DNA from: Pseudocitrobacter faecalis
GTDB taxonomy: Bacteria > Pseudomonadota > Gammaproteobacteria > Enterobacterales > Enterobacteriaceae
NCBI GenBank assembly: GCA_003315335.1
Contig: QNRL01000004.1
Span: 124,001 to 188,000 of the forward strand
DNA: 64,000 nucleotides
Direction of reading: 5' to 3'
A program made the translations under genes and the position numbers. A model generated the notes under the pieces. That model searched no databases and was not told the DNA's origin. It saw nothing but the letters and a program-made list of their open reading frames with translations. Of this stretch, positions 49,863 through 59,980 are shown piece by piece; the first letter of the stretch is position 1, and each line of letters opens with the position of its first letter.

Positions 49863-51860
49863 CTAACGCTTCTTCAGTACCGCTTTTGCCTTCTCGACAA
49901 TATTCTCAACTGTAAAGCCAAAGTAGGGGAACAGTTTTTCTGCAGGCGCCGATTCGCCATAGCCGGTCATCCCGACAATCGCCCCTTTCAGGCCGACATA
50001 TTTGTACCAGTAATCGGCAATGCCTGCTTCGACTGCGACGCGGGCGCTGACGCCGGAAGGCAGCACCGACTCACGGTACTCCTCATCCTGCGCATCGAAG
50101 GTATCCGTCGAAGGCAGCGAAACCACCCGCACGTTTATCCCATCTGCACGCAGCTTTTCTGCCGCCAGCACGGTGATTTCCACTTCTGAACCGGTGGCAA
50201 TCAGAATCAGATCCGGCTTACCACCCGCATCCTTCAACACATACCCGCCGCGGGCGATTTCCTGAACCTGCTCTGGCGTACGCTCCATTTGCGCCAGGTT
50301 TTGTCGGGAAAGAATCAGCGCCGTTGGGCCATGGTGACGCTCAACCGCCGCTTTCCAGGCGACCGCGGTTTCAACCTGATCGCAAGGACGCCAGGTACTG
50401 AAATTCGGCGTTAAGCGCAGGCTGGCAAGCTGCTCTACCGCCTGGTGCGTCGGGCCATCTTCGCCAAGACCGATGGAGTCGTGGGTGTAAACCATAATCT
50501 GCCGCGCCTTCATCAGCGCCGCCATACGCGCGGCATTACGTGCGTACTCGACAAACATCAGGAAGGTGGCGGTATAGGGTACGAAGCCGCCATGGTGGGC
50601 AATCCCGTTGGCAATCGCGGTCATACCGAACTCACGTACGCCATAGTGAATATAGTTACCCGCATGATCTTCTTTCAGGGATTTCGAGCCGGACCAAATC
50701 GTCAAATTACTGGGCGCGAGATCCGCCGAGCCGCCCAACAGCTCCGGCAGAATTGGGCCATAGGCATTGAGGGTATTTTGCGAGGCTTTACGGCTGGCGA
50801 TTTTCGCCGGCTCTGACTGCATTTTCTCGATGTATGCCTGGACGGTACTCGCCCAGTTTTCCGGTAAGCCGCCGCTCATCCGACGGATGAACTCCGCAGC
50901 CAGTTCCGGGTGTGCCTTTTGATAGGCGGCGAGCTTCTCTTTCCAGTGCTGCTGTTCTTTCTCGCCGCGCTCGCGGGCGTCCCATTTTTTGTAAATCTCT
51001 TTGGGAATTTCGAACGGCGGGTGGTTCCAGCCAAGCTGTTTACGCGCCAGCGCGACTTCTTCCACGCCCAGCGCCGCGCCGTGGGCTTCCTCTTTACCGG
51101 CTTTATTTGGCGAGCCGAAACCGATAACCGTGCGGCAGATAATCAGCGACGGTTTATCCTTGACGCTCTGCGCCTCTTCAATCGCTTTTTTCACCGCCTG
51201 CGGATCGTGTCCGTCAATTTCATGCACCACGTGCCAGTGATAAGCTTCAAAACGTTTCGCCGTATCGTCGGTGAACCAACCGTCCGTTTCACCGTCAATT
51301 GAAATGCCGTTGTGATCGTAAAAACCAATCAGTTTGCCCAGCCCCAGCGTTCCGGCAAGGGAACACACTTCGTGCGAAATCCCCTCCATCAGACAGCCAT
51401 CGCCCATAAATACGTAAGTATAGTGATCGACAATCTCATGCCCCGGCTGGTTAAACTGGGCGGCCAGCGTGCGTTCGGCGATAGCCAGACCGACGGCATT
51501 CGCCAGCCCCTGACCGAGCGGCCCGGTAGTGGTTTCAACGCCGGGTGTATAGCCTATCTCCGGGTGGCCTGGCGTTTTCGAATGCAGCTGACGGAAATTT
51601 TTCAGCTCTTCAATCGGCAGGTCGTAACCGCTCAGATGCAGCAGACTGTAGAGCAGCATTGAGGCGTGGCCGTTAGAGAGGATAAAGCGATCGCGGTCAT
51701 ACCACGTCGGATCCGTGGGGTTATGTTTCATGAAGTCGTTCCACAGGACTTCAGCAATATCCGCCATGCCCATTGGCGCGCCAGGGTGTCCGGAATTGGC
51801 TTTCTGAACGGCATCCATACTCAGGGCACGGATGGCATTAGCGAGATCTCTTCGTGACAT
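49863..51860 (-). CDS. tktB: Transketolase 2
   Basis: A 665-residue thiamine diphosphate enzyme of the non-oxidative pentose phosphate pathway. It has the ThDP motif GDGCLMEG...DHN near 154-187 and catalytic Glu in the [11 protein letters not shown] region near 411, with His of GPTHQAVE near 473. Called tktB rather than tktA because of its place beside maeB and ypfG. The transaldolase gene talA that precedes it in E. coli is missing. Confidence 0.93.
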   Translation of the reverse strand: MSRRDLANAIRALSMDAVQKANSGHPGAPMGMADIAEVLWNDFMKHNPTDPTWYDRDRFILSNGHASMLLYSLLHLSGYDLPIEELKNFRQLHSKTPGHPEIGYTPGVETTTGPLGQGLANAVGLAIAERTLAAQFNQPGHEIVDHYTYVFMGDGCLMEGISHEVCSLAGTLGLGKLIGFYDHNGISIDGETDGWFTDDTAKRFEAYHWHVVHEIDGHDPQAVKKAIEEAQSVKDKPSLIICRTVIGFGSPNKAGKEEAHGAALGVEEVALARKQLGWNHPPFEIPKEIYKKWDARERGEKEQQHWKEKLAAYQKAHPELAAEFIRRMSGGLPENWASTVQAYIEKMQSEPAKIASRKASQNTLNAYGPILPELLGGSADLAPSNLTIWSGSKSLKEDHAGNYIHYGVREFGMTAIANGIAHHGGFVPYTATFLMFVEYARNAARMAALMKARQIMVYTHDSIGLGEDGPTHQAVEQLASLRLTPNFSTWRPCDQVETAVAWKAAVERHHGPTALILSRQNLAQMERTPEQVQEIARGGYVLKDAGGKPDLILIATGSEVEITVLAAEKLRADGINVRVVSLPSTDTFDAQDEEYRESVLPSGVSARVAVEAGIADYWYKYVGLKGAIVGMTGYGESAPAEKLFPYFGFTVENIVEKAKAVLKKR

Positions 51861-52048
51861 TAACGACTCCTTAGCAAAAGTGGCGATCTTGATAAGTTAT
51901 GAGATGCATAACAAAAAAGCATAGCAGACAGGCATAGCATTGTTTCCGATAGTTGGTAACATGTTCCTCATATACCAATAACAATGTGAACCCACAGGCC
52001 CGGCCGTGGCGCATCACTTTTTAGTTCGATACGTGAAAGGAACCCCAA

Positions 52049-54328
52049 ATGGACGAGCAGTTAAAACAAAGTGCCCTCGATTTCCACGAATTCCCGGTTC
52101 CGGGGAAAATTCAGGTCTCTCCGACAAAACCTCTGGCGACGCAGCGCGATCTGGCGCTGGCTTATTCACCGGGCGTTGCCGCGCCGTGTCTGGAAATTGA
52201 GAAGGATCCGTTAGCCGCCTTCAAATACACTGCCCGTGGTAACCTGGTGGCCGTGGTGTCTAACGGTACGGCGGTGCTTGGCCTTGGTAACATCGGCGCA
52301 CTGGCCGGTAAACCGGTGATGGAAGGCAAAGGCGTCCTGTTTAAAAAATTCGCCGGTATTGATGTGTTCGATATCGAAGTGGATGAACTGGATCCCGACA
52401 AATTTATCGATGTGGTCGCGGCGCTGGAGCCGACTTTCGGCGGCATCAACCTCGAAGATATCAAAGCGCCGGAGTGCTTCTACATCGAGCAGAAACTGCG
52501 CGAACGCATGAATATCCCGGTATTCCATGATGACCAGCACGGCACGGCGATTATCAGCACGGCGGCTATCCTCAACGGCCTGCGCGTGGTTGAGAAGAAT
52601 ATCTCTGACGTGCGCATGGTGGTGTCCGGCGCGGGGGCGGCGGCAATCGCCTGTATGAACCTGCTGGTGGCGCTGGGGATGCAGAAACACAATATCGTGG
52701 TCTGCGACTCTAAAGGCGTCATCTATAAAAACCGCGAAGCCAATATGGCGGAAACCAAAGCGGCTTACGCGGTGGACGACGACGGCAAGCGCACGCTGGA
52801 TGACGTGATCGCCGATGCAGATATTTTCCTCGGCTGCTCCGGGCCAAAAGTGTTGACCCAGGAGATGGTGAAGAAAATGGCGCGCGCGCCGATGATCCTC
52901 GCGCTGGCAAACCCGGAGCCGGAAATTCTGCCGCCGCTGGCAAAAGAAGTGCGCCCGGATGCGATTATTTGTACCGGTCGTTCGGACTACCCGAACCAGG
53001 TCAATAACGTGCTTTGCTTCCCGTTCATCTTCCGTGGCGCGCTGGACGTTGGCGCGACGGCGATCAACGAAGAGATGAAGCTGGCGGCGGTGCATGCGAT
53101 TGCTGAACTGGCGCACGCGGAACAGAGCGAAGTGGTGGCATCGGCCTATGGCGATCAGGATCTGAGCTTTGGTGCGGAGTACATCATTCCAAAACCGTTC
53201 GATCCACGCCTGATCGTTAAGATCGCCCCGGCTGTCGCCAAAGCGGCGATGGACTCCGGCGTGGCGACGCGTCCGATTGCCGACTTCGACGCCTACGTTG
53301 AAAAACTGAGCGAGTTTGTCTACAAAACCAACCTGTTCATGAAGCCGATTTTCTCGCAGGCGCGTAAAGAGCCAAAACGCGTGGTGCTGGCGGAAGGTGA
53401 AGACACGCGTGTGCTGCACGCGACTCAGGAACTGATCACGCTGGGGCTGGCGAAACCGATTCTGATCGGTCGTCCGAGCGTCATCGAAATGCGTGTCCAG
53501 AAACTGGGCCTGCAAATCAAACCGGGCGTTGATTTCGAGATCGTCAACAATGAATCTGACCCGCGCTTTAAAGAGTACTGGAATGAGTACTATAACCTGA
53601 TGAAACGCCGTGGTATCAGCCCGGAACAGGCACAGCGCGCGGTGATCAGCAACACCACAGTGATTGGCGCGATCATGGTGCATCGTGGCGAAGCGGATGC
53701 GCTGATCTGCGGTACTATCGGTGATTACCACGAGCATTACGGCGTGATTCAGCCGCTGTTTGGCTATCGCGATGGCGTACACACCGCAGGCGCAATGAAC
53801 GCGCTGCTGCTGCCAAGCGGCAACACCTTTATTGCCGATACCTACGTTAATAACGATCCGACCCCGGAACAGCTGGCGGAAATCGCATTGATGGCGGCGG
53901 AAAGTGTGCGTCGCTTCGGTATCGAACCACGCGTGGCGCTGCTGTCTCACTCGAACTTTGGTTCGTCTGACTGCCCGTCAGCCAGCAAAATGCGCGACGC
54001 GCTGGCGCTGGTGAAAGAGCGTGCGCCGGAGCTGATGATTGACGGTGAGATGCACGGTGATGCTGCGCTGGTGGAAAGCATTCGCGCCGACCGCATGCCG
54101 GACAGCCCGCTGAAAGGCTCGGCAAACATTCTGGTGATGCCGAATATGGAAGCCGCGCGTATCAGTTATAACCTGCTGCGCGTCTCCAGTTCTGAAGGCG
54201 TGACCGTCGGCCCGGTGCTGATGGGGGTAGCGAAGCCAGTGCATATTCTGACGCCGATCGCCTCTGTGCGTCGCATTGTGAATATGGTGGCGCTGGCGGT
54301 GGTTGAGGCGCAGACGCAGCCGCTGTAA
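52049..54328 (+). CDS. maeB: NADP-dependent malic enzyme MaeB
   Basis: A 759-residue fusion of a malic enzyme (1-430) and a phosphotransacetylase-like domain (430-759). Tyr in YSPGVAAPC near 39, catalytic Lys in PVMEGKG near 94, metal-binding HDDQHGTA near 160 and the nucleotide motif [10 protein letters not shown] near 195 are present. The C-terminal domain is thought to act in allosteric control, since it lacks transacetylase activity in E. coli. Ribosome site AAAGGAA. Confidence 0.97.
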   Translation: MDEQLKQSALDFHEFPVPGKIQVSPTKPLATQRDLALAYSPGVAAPCLEIEKDPLAAFKYTARGNLVAVVSNGTAVLGLGNIGALAGKPVMEGKGVLFKKFAGIDVFDIEVDELDPDKFIDVVAALEPTFGGINLEDIKAPECFYIEQKLRERMNIPVFHDDQHGTAIISTAAILNGLRVVEKNISDVRMVVSGAGAAAIACMNLLVALGMQKHNIVVCDSKGVIYKNREANMAETKAAYAVDDDGKRTLDDVIADADIFLGCSGPKVLTQEMVKKMARAPMILALANPEPEILPPLAKEVRPDAIICTGRSDYPNQVNNVLCFPFIFRGALDVGATAINEEMKLAAVHAIAELAHAEQSEVVASAYGDQDLSFGAEYIIPKPFDPRLIVKIAPAVAKAAMDSGVATRPIADFDAYVEKLSEFVYKTNLFMKPIFSQARKEPKRVVLAEGEDTRVLHATQELITLGLAKPILIGRPSVIEMRVQKLGLQIKPGVDFEIVNNESDPRFKEYWNEYYNLMKRRGISPEQAQRAVISNTTVIGAIMVHRGEADALICGTIGDYHEHYGVIQPLFGYRDGVHTAGAMNALLLPSGNTFIADTYVNNDPTPEQLAEIALMAAESVRRFGIEPRVALLSHSNFGSSDCPSASKMRDALALVKERAPELMIDGEMHGDAALVESIRADRMPDSPLKGSANILVMPNMEAARISYNLLRVSSSEGVTVGPVLMGVAKPVHILTPIASVRRIVNMVALAVVEAQTQPL

Positions 54329-54329
54329 T

Positions 54330-55253
54330 TCATTTAAACGCTGGGGGGCGTTCACTCCCAGCGTTTCCTTTCTGCTGCCGAAAATCACTGGGCGACAAAC
54401 CTGTTGTATGGCGGAATATTTTGGAAAACAGCAGGGGATCCTGGTAGCCGACTGAGATGGCTATAGTGGCTATCGGAAACCGGGTGTTTATCAATAACTC
54501 TGCGGCTTTATTCATTCGTAATTTTGTAAGATATGCTTTTGGGCTCATCGCAAACTCCTTCCTGAACTGACGATGTAACCAGGTTCTGTCAATATTAAAA
54601 TAGGCTGCGACATCTTCGATTTTCATTGCTGTATCATAATGGTTACGAATATATTGTAGCGATTGCACAGCGATTTTATTTCGCTCGATTCCTTTTCTTG
54701 CGGGCGTTTTCGGGAAGTACAAACAGAGCTGATAAAGCACTTCCATGAGTTTTGCATTCAGTAGTATATCTGTTTCTTGTTCCAGGATAGAGACTTCAAT
54801 AATTTCGCTGAATAGGTTTTTGACTATCCCCGCCTCTGTTTCGTTAAACACCGGATTGCTGGCTGAGAGCATGCAGCGCTGAAGATATTTTTCCACCAAC
54901 GAGCCACGAAACCCCATCCAGAAGAAAGCCCAGGGTGTGGAACGACTGGCCTCATATTTAATTTGTCGACCGGGCTCAATGAAAAATAAGTCACCTTTAT
55001 GCAGGGGCCAGCTGTGCCCACCACTGGTAAAAATACCGCTGCCAGAAATGATGTAATGCAGCATGTAACCGCTACGCACGGTCGGGCCATAGACGTGGCC
55101 GGGTTTTGTGGTATCAAATCCGCAGGAGTATAAATACATGGCGTCATCGATATTGGGGTTATTATATAAGTAGCGCATATATGTTTTTGTAGAAGCAACA
55201 AACCTCTCTTGATTGTCTACATTTTTCCATTCTACTCCTTGTGGGCGGAACAT
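54330..55253 (-). CDS. AraC-family regulator of the sucrose-like PTS cassette
   Basis: Up to 307 residues. The N-terminal cupin (HVYGPTVRSGYMLHYI, GDLFFIEPG) would sense a sugar; the C-terminal pair of HTH motifs (MKIEDVAAYFNIDRTWLHRQFRKEF and IATIAISVGYQDPLLFSKIFRHTTGLSPSDFR) bind DNA. The type is that of the MsmR/RafR-like regulators. The 5' end is doubtful: ATG 55253 has no ribosome site; ATG 55178 would trim 25 residues; a good ribosome site precedes ATG 55230 in another frame. The last 11 codons come from the maeB terminator. Divergent from the EIIBC gene, which it probably activates. Confidence 0.8.
   Translation of the reverse strand: MFRPQGVEWKNVDNQERFVASTKTYMRYLYNNPNIDDAMYLYSCGFDTTKPGHVYGPTVRSGYMLHYIISGSGIFTSGGHSWPLHKGDLFFIEPGRQIKYEASRSTPWAFFWMGFRGSLVEKYLQRCMLSASNPVFNETEAGIVKNLFSEIIEVSILEQETDILLNAKLMEVLYQLCLYFPKTPARKGIERNKIAVQSLQYIRNHYDTAMKIEDVAAYFNIDRTWLHRQFRKEFAMSPKAYLTKLRMNKAAELLINTRFPIATIAISVGYQDPLLFSKIFRHTTGLSPSDFRQQKGNAGSERPPAFK
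54336..54366. terminator. maeB terminator, overlapping the AraC gene end
   Basis: AAACGCTGGG (54336-54345) pairs perfectly with CCCAGCGTTT (54357-54366) around an 11-base loop. It is placed as the maeB terminator but lies within the last codons of the convergent AraC gene. Confidence 0.8.
55162..55230 (-). CDS. Out-of-frame 22-codon ORF at the start of the AraC gene
   Basis: AAGGAG (55235-55240) stands 4 bases before ATG 55230, which opens a 22-codon frame ending TAA inside the AraC gene. Deleting one A from the A5 run at 55222-55226 would join this start to the AraC frame. It may be a leader peptide, a slippage site or a frameshift mutation. Confidence 0.35.
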   Translation of the reverse strand: MEKCRQSREVCCFYKNIYALLI

Positions 55254-55283
55254 ATAGTGGGAATATGTTAACTTGCCACAAGG
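55237..55283. promoter_or_regulatory. Nested inverted repeats between the AraC and EIIBC genes
   Basis: CCTTGTGG (55237-55244) / CCACAAGG (55276-55283) and, inside them, AACATAT (55249-55255) / ATATGTT (55263-55269) share nearly the same centre (55259-55260). The outer arms contain the ribosome sites facing both ways; the inner pair could bind the regulator. Operator role is inferred. Confidence 0.45.
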
Positions 55284-55291
55284 AAAAAAGA

Positions 55292-56701
55292 ATGAGAGAG
55301 GATTACTCCGGACATTTATCCGACCTTGTCGCCGCCGTTGGCGGTAAGGAAAATATTATTTATATAACCCATTGTGCGACGCGACTACGCCTCTCGCTGC
55401 AGGATAATCATAAAGCAAACCTTGAGGAGATCGGAAATCTCGAACGGGTTAAAGGTGTATTTAACGTGGGTGACCAGCTGCAGATTATTTATGGTGCAGG
55501 GCGGGTGAATGAGGTTTGTCAGGCATTGAAAGAGACCCTTTCACTGGATGAGGCCAATCTGCAAAGTAGTCAGCAGCGACAGAAACCGTTGCAAAGGTTT
55601 GTTAAATCCATATCCGATGTATTTCTTGAGATTATGCCTTCCATCCTCGCAGCGGCGCTTTTGATGGGATTAACATCGCTTCTGACAACAAAAGGCCTGT
55701 TTGGTGACCGCTCCATCGTAGAGATGTACCCGCAGATCTCAGGATTAAATAGATTAATTGCGATCGCGTCGTCAGGGATTTTTGCCTTATTACCTATGGT
55801 GGTGGCCTGGTCAGCAACGCGTCGCTACGGTGGGCGATCCGCGCTGGGGTTGGCAATCGGTGCCATTATGGTTCATCCAGGTTTGGTCGATGCGTTCAGT
55901 GCTGCTTCCGGCAATGCAGCGGCTGAAACAATCAGCATATTCGGCCTACCGGTTGAGTTGGTCGGCTTTCAGGGAGGCATTATCATCGCGTTGATGATTG
56001 GTTATACGGTTGCCTGGCTGGATCAGTACTTTAACCGTAAACTCCCGGATATTATCAAGTTCGTGCTCTCGCCAATGCTCACCATTCTGCTGTCGTCGCT
56101 ACTGTTGTTTACGATAATCGGACCTTTTGGCCGTCTGCTGGGGAGCGGTATTACCGGTGGTCTGCTGTGGATGGCGGAATACCTTGGTATTTTCGGCTAT
56201 ATGATTTTCGGCGCGGTACAGCAATTGATTGTAATTACCGGTCTGCATCATACCTTTGGCGCGATTGAGGGCCAACTGCTGGCAAGTACCGGACGTGATT
56301 TCCTCAACCCTTTGATGTCGGTAGCGTTGATGGGGCAGGGGGGCGCAGTGGTAGGGTACATGCTCTTGCATTTCAATGATAAAAAAGTGCAGACGCTCTG
56401 TGTGTCGGCTTTCACTTCTATCCTGTTCGGTATTTCAGAACCAGCGCTATTCGGTGTGAATCTGAAATATCGTTTTCCGCTGATGGCCGGATGCGTAGCG
56501 GGTGCGGCAGGCGCGGCGTGGGTATATCTATCAAAGTTAACGGCGGTGGGCTATGGCACAACTGCCTTGCCGGGAATAACGATCGTTGATCCTGCAAATC
56601 ATGGGCATGTTAATTACGTCGTGGCTCATCTGCTGGCATTAACCACCGGTGCGATATTGACCTATATAGCTGGCAAATTTGCCACACGAGCGGAGTGCTA
56701 A
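55292..56701 (+). CDS. PTS EIIBC permease, sucrose/alpha-glucoside type
   Basis: A 469-residue protein: EIIB (1-85) with phosphorylated Cys28 in THCATRLR, then EIIC with about ten spans (105-465) including the LHHTFGAIEGQ region and FGISEPALFGVNLKYRFP, typical of the glucose-glucoside family (ScrA, TreB). No EIIA domain, so it must borrow the host glucose EIIA (Crr). The start is ATG 55292 with AAGGAAA upstream. Imports and phosphorylates a disaccharide for the two hydrolases downstream; sucrose or a close isomer is most likely. Confidence 0.87.
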   Translation: MREDYSGHLSDLVAAVGGKENIIYITHCATRLRLSLQDNHKANLEEIGNLERVKGVFNVGDQLQIIYGAGRVNEVCQALKETLSLDEANLQSSQQRQKPLQRFVKSISDVFLEIMPSILAAALLMGLTSLLTTKGLFGDRSIVEMYPQISGLNRLIAIASSGIFALLPMVVAWSATRRYGGRSALGLAIGAIMVHPGLVDAFSAASGNAAAETISIFGLPVELVGFQGGIIIALMIGYTVAWLDQYFNRKLPDIIKFVLSPMLTILLSSLLLFTIIGPFGRLLGSGITGGLLWMAEYLGIFGYMIFGAVQQLIVITGLHHTFGAIEGQLLASTGRDFLNPLMSVALMGQGGAVVGYMLLHFNDKKVQTLCVSAFTSILFGISEPALFGVNLKYRFPLMAGCVAGAAGAAWVYLSKLTAVGYGTTALPGITIVDPANHGHVNYVVAHLLALTTGAILTYIAGKFATRAEC

Positions 56702-56705
56702 TCCT

Positions 56706-58205
56706 ATGAATGGGCTTCGCCGTTATAAACGCTACGCTGATATTCCGTCTGATGTGCGACGACAGGCTCAGGCGCTGAGCGCCAAATCGCCCTGGCGTCA
56801 GCAATATCACATTGAACCAAAAACGGGTTTTCTGAACGATCCTAATGGGCTGAGTTACTTTAACGGGCAATATCATCTTTGCTACCAATGGAGTCCACTG
56901 CGCTATTGCGAAGGGGAGTGGTATCAGGGGTGGTTTCATCTTGTTTCAGAGGATCTGGTTCACTGGTCTCCCCTTGGGCCGTTGCTTGAACCGGAAACCG
57001 CTTATGACAGTCATGGCCCTTACTCCGGAAGTGCCATTTCAGTAGGCGATGAATTGCTCTTTTTTTATACCGGTAACACTCGCGATGCATGCTGGCAACG
57101 TACGCCTTATCAGCTCATTGCCAGGCTGGATACACAGGGGCGACTTACCCGCCAGCTTCCTCCGGCTCTGAGCGGTCAACCGAAGGGATATACAGACCAT
57201 TTCCGCGACCCGAAAATCTGGCGTGGAGACGATGCTTTTTATGCGGTCATCGGCGCGCAACGCGAAAGCCTTGAAGGTGCCTGTCTGCTGATGCGCTCAG
57301 ACGATGCCATCAACTGGCATATTCAGGGTGAGATAAAGACGGATTTCACGCCACGTGGCTATATGTGGGAGTGCCCTGATTACTTTGAACAGGACGGCCA
57401 GGGAGTATTACTGTTTTGCCCGCAGGGGCTGAGTCATGACAAAACGCAGCGTAATCTTTATGAAGTTTACGTACTGTGTGGTGAGCCTCTTTCACTGCAT
57501 GACCTCACTTTTTTGCACCGTAAGCCGCAGCTATTGGATAACGGCTTTGATATGTACGCAACGCAAACAATGAAGACGCCTGATGGTCGACGGATTTTGA
57601 TTGGCTGGATGGGCATCTCTGAAATGCATTATCCCACTGAGGCGTACGGTCATTGTGGCATTCTCACTATTCCGCGTGAGCTGAAAGTACAGGATGGCAT
57701 TCTTTATCAACAACCTCTGAAAGAGTTACAAACCCTGCGGGGGGATTATCAGCAACAATTTGCGCAGTTGGACAATGAGCAACCTGTAATCATGCACAGC
57801 GGCGCTGCATTCGAAGCGCGAATTGTTATTAGTGGAAAAATTGACGATCGCGTGACGATTGCTTTACGTGCCAATCCATCAGGCACAAGAAAAACAATGC
57901 TGACGCTGGATGCGGTAAAGGGGCAAATTGTCCTCGACCGTAGCGAGGCGGGCGAAGCTGTTAACCCGGAATATGGGGAACGCCGGGTGACGGCCTGGTC
58001 ATTTACCTCTGAGACAACTGTACATGTCTTCTCAGATGTATCCTCTCTTGAGATCTTTATCAATAACGGGATGTTTGTCTCGTCATCGCGCATTTTTCCT
58101 GCTGAAGATCAACAGTGGCTGGTGATCGAAAATCACGGTGTGTCTCAGAAAGTTGAAGTGGAATGTTGGCAACTACAAGGAATCTATCATGACGGCGAAA
58201 AATGA
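56706..58205 (+). CDS. GH32 sucrose-6-phosphate hydrolase / fructosidase
   Basis: A 499-residue glycoside hydrolase family 32 enzyme. Nucleophile Asp45 in FLNDPNG, transition-state Asp168 in FRDPK and acid/base Glu222 in WECPD are all present, with the C-terminal beta-sandwich. No signal peptide, so it works in the cytoplasm on sugar phosphate delivered by the PTS, releasing fructose. The start is ATG 56706, 4 bases past the EIIBC stop. Confidence 0.92.
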   Translation: MNGLRRYKRYADIPSDVRRQAQALSAKSPWRQQYHIEPKTGFLNDPNGLSYFNGQYHLCYQWSPLRYCEGEWYQGWFHLVSEDLVHWSPLGPLLEPETAYDSHGPYSGSAISVGDELLFFYTGNTRDACWQRTPYQLIARLDTQGRLTRQLPPALSGQPKGYTDHFRDPKIWRGDDAFYAVIGAQRESLEGACLLMRSDDAINWHIQGEIKTDFTPRGYMWECPDYFEQDGQGVLLFCPQGLSHDKTQRNLYEVYVLCGEPLSLHDLTFLHRKPQLLDNGFDMYATQTMKTPDGRRILIGWMGISEMHYPTEAYGHCGILTIPRELKVQDGILYQQPLKELQTLRGDYQQQFAQLDNEQPVIMHSGAAFEARIVISGKIDDRVTIALRANPSGTRKTMLTLDAVKGQIVLDRSEAGEAVNPEYGERRVTAWSFTSETTVHVFSDVSSLEIFINNGMFVSSSRIFPAEDQQWLVIENHGVSQKVEVECWQLQGIYHDGEK

Positions 58206-59868
58206 TTGGTGGCGTAACGCGGTAATTTATCAAATTTATCCAAAAAGCTTTATGGACAGTAATGGCGATGGTGTGGGCGATCTGCCAGGAATTATATCTC
58301 GGTTAGATTATATTCAGGCATTAGGTGTCGATGCTATTTGGCTTAGCCCAATCTTTCTCTCGCCAGGTAAAGATAACGGTTATGACATTCAGGATTACTG
58401 CTGCATCGATCCTCAGTTTGGAAGCAATGACGATATTGATGAGCTGATTCTTCAGGCCCATCAACGTGGTTTAAAAGTGATAATGGATCTGGTTGCCAAT
58501 CATACTTCCGATCAGCATGACTGGTTCTTAAAAAGCAAAACCTCGCGAGACAATCCTTACAGTGATTACTATATCTGGCGCGATCCTCTTCCTGATGGCG
58601 GCGTTCCCAATAATTGGGGAGCAAATTTTGGCGGTAGTGCCTGGGAGTGGTGCGCAGAGCGACAACAATACTATTTACATCTGTTTGCCAAAGAGCAGCC
58701 TGACCTTAACTGGGAGAATCCACGGGTTCGCGATGAGATCTATCGAATAATGGAATTCTGGGCGCAAAAAGGCATTGATGGCTGGCGGATGGATGTCATC
58801 ACTTTGATCTCTAAATATACCGATTTTCCAAACTACCAGGTTGACCATAATTTGCCGGTCGTCGGTTGGATGCACAGCAATGGCCCGCGGGTTCATGAAT
58901 TTATACAGGAAATGCATGACAAAGTACTGGCTCCTTATGGAATGATGACGGTGGGAGAAGCACCGGGGTCAACGCCTGAGAATGCGCTGCAATATATTGC
59001 TGACTCTCGGCGTGAACTGGATATGGTGTTTACGTTTGAGCATACCGACGTGGATATTCTTCCGGGAGGGATCAACCGTAAATGGCAATTGCAGCCGTTT
59101 TCATTACCACGCCTAAAATCGATATTGGCGAAATGGCAGGATGGTCTGCACGGGCTGGGGTGGAATGCGCTCTATTTCGAAAACCACGATCAGCCGCGTA
59201 TCGTTTCGCGCTGGGGCAACGACCAGGCGTACCGGGCTGAGTGCGCCACCGCCTGGGCGACGGTATTGCACGGGATGCAGGGCACGCCGTTCGTCTACCA
59301 GGGTGAAGAGATCGGCATGACCAACATTCACCTGCCTCTGGAACAGTACAACGATGTCGAGATCGTCAATAACTACAATGAACTGGTCGTGAAGCAAAAA
59401 ACGCAGTCACACGATGCTTTTATGGCGGCCGTCTACCAGATTGGTCGCGACAACGCGCGTACGCCGATGCAGTGGGATTCCTCTCCTTACGCTGGTTTTA
59501 GCAGTGCTACCCCCTGGCTGCCTGTTAATCCCCGCTATAAGGAAATTAATGTGATGCAGGACAGGCAAAATAATCTTTCGGTTTTTCGCTACTACCAGCA
59601 GTTAATCGCCCTGAGGCATCGGGAACGTATTTTAATCGAGGGCGATTTTGAACTGTTATTGCCTGAGCATCCGCAGCTTTTTTGCTACATGCGCCGCTTA
59701 GAAGACAAATGTTGGCTGGTGGTCGCTAATTTATCCGACGGTGAGGTAAGTTTTGAATGGCAAGATCTCAAGCAGCTCGAGGCGGGTCGTGTGATTATCA
59801 GTAACATGGGTGGAACAGATGAAAACAGGATTTTAAAGCCCTGGATGGCTTTTATCATGGAGTACTGA
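58189..59868 (+). CDS. GH13 alpha-glucosidase (oligo-1,6-glucosidase / phospho-alpha-glucosidase type)
   Basis: A 559-residue cytoplasmic GH13 enzyme. Asp202 (nucleophile, GWRMDV), Glu257 (acid/base, TVGEAPG) and Asp334 (ENHDQPR) form the catalytic set. Val203 after the nucleophile is the residue usual in enzymes for alpha-1,6 or alpha-1,1 bonds (oligo-1,6-glucosidase, TreC), rather than alpha-1,4. Start ATG 58189 with AAGGA upstream, overlapping the GH32 gene by 17 bases, so tightly coupled. The substrate is probably a phosphorylated glucosyl sugar from the same PTS. Confidence 0.88.
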   Translation: MTAKNDWWRNAVIYQIYPKSFMDSNGDGVGDLPGIISRLDYIQALGVDAIWLSPIFLSPGKDNGYDIQDYCCIDPQFGSNDDIDELILQAHQRGLKVIMDLVANHTSDQHDWFLKSKTSRDNPYSDYYIWRDPLPDGGVPNNWGANFGGSAWEWCAERQQYYLHLFAKEQPDLNWENPRVRDEIYRIMEFWAQKGIDGWRMDVITLISKYTDFPNYQVDHNLPVVGWMHSNGPRVHEFIQEMHDKVLAPYGMMTVGEAPGSTPENALQYIADSRRELDMVFTFEHTDVDILPGGINRKWQLQPFSLPRLKSILAKWQDGLHGLGWNALYFENHDQPRIVSRWGNDQAYRAECATAWATVLHGMQGTPFVYQGEEIGMTNIHLPLEQYNDVEIVNNYNELVVKQKTQSHDAFMAAVYQIGRDNARTPMQWDSSPYAGFSSATPWLPVNPRYKEINVMQDRQNNLSVFRYYQQLIALRHRERILIEGDFELLLPEHPQLFCYMRRLEDKCWLVVANLSDGEVSFEWQDLKQLEAGRVIISNMGGTDENRILKPWMAFIMEY

Positions 59869-59951
59869 GATCGCGTCTGACAATAGCGCTCTAAGCGTTT
59901 TATGAGAGGATGTTAATCGGTAAATTTACTCCGGGTGTTGAGTCAGCATTC

Positions 59952-59980
59952 AAGCGCGGCATAAGTTCCGCGCTTTTTTT
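59952..59980 (+). terminator. Terminator of the sugar cassette
   Basis: AAGCGCGG (59952-59959) pairs with CCGCGCTT (59968-59975) around CATAAGTT, followed by a T run. Confidence 0.88.

Noticed and set aside
52211..53950. 579-codon open frame on the minus strand inside maeB
   Set aside because: It is antisense to a complete, clearly recognised malic enzyme, has His/Arg-rich low-quality composition and no ribosome site; a shadow of GC-rich codon use.
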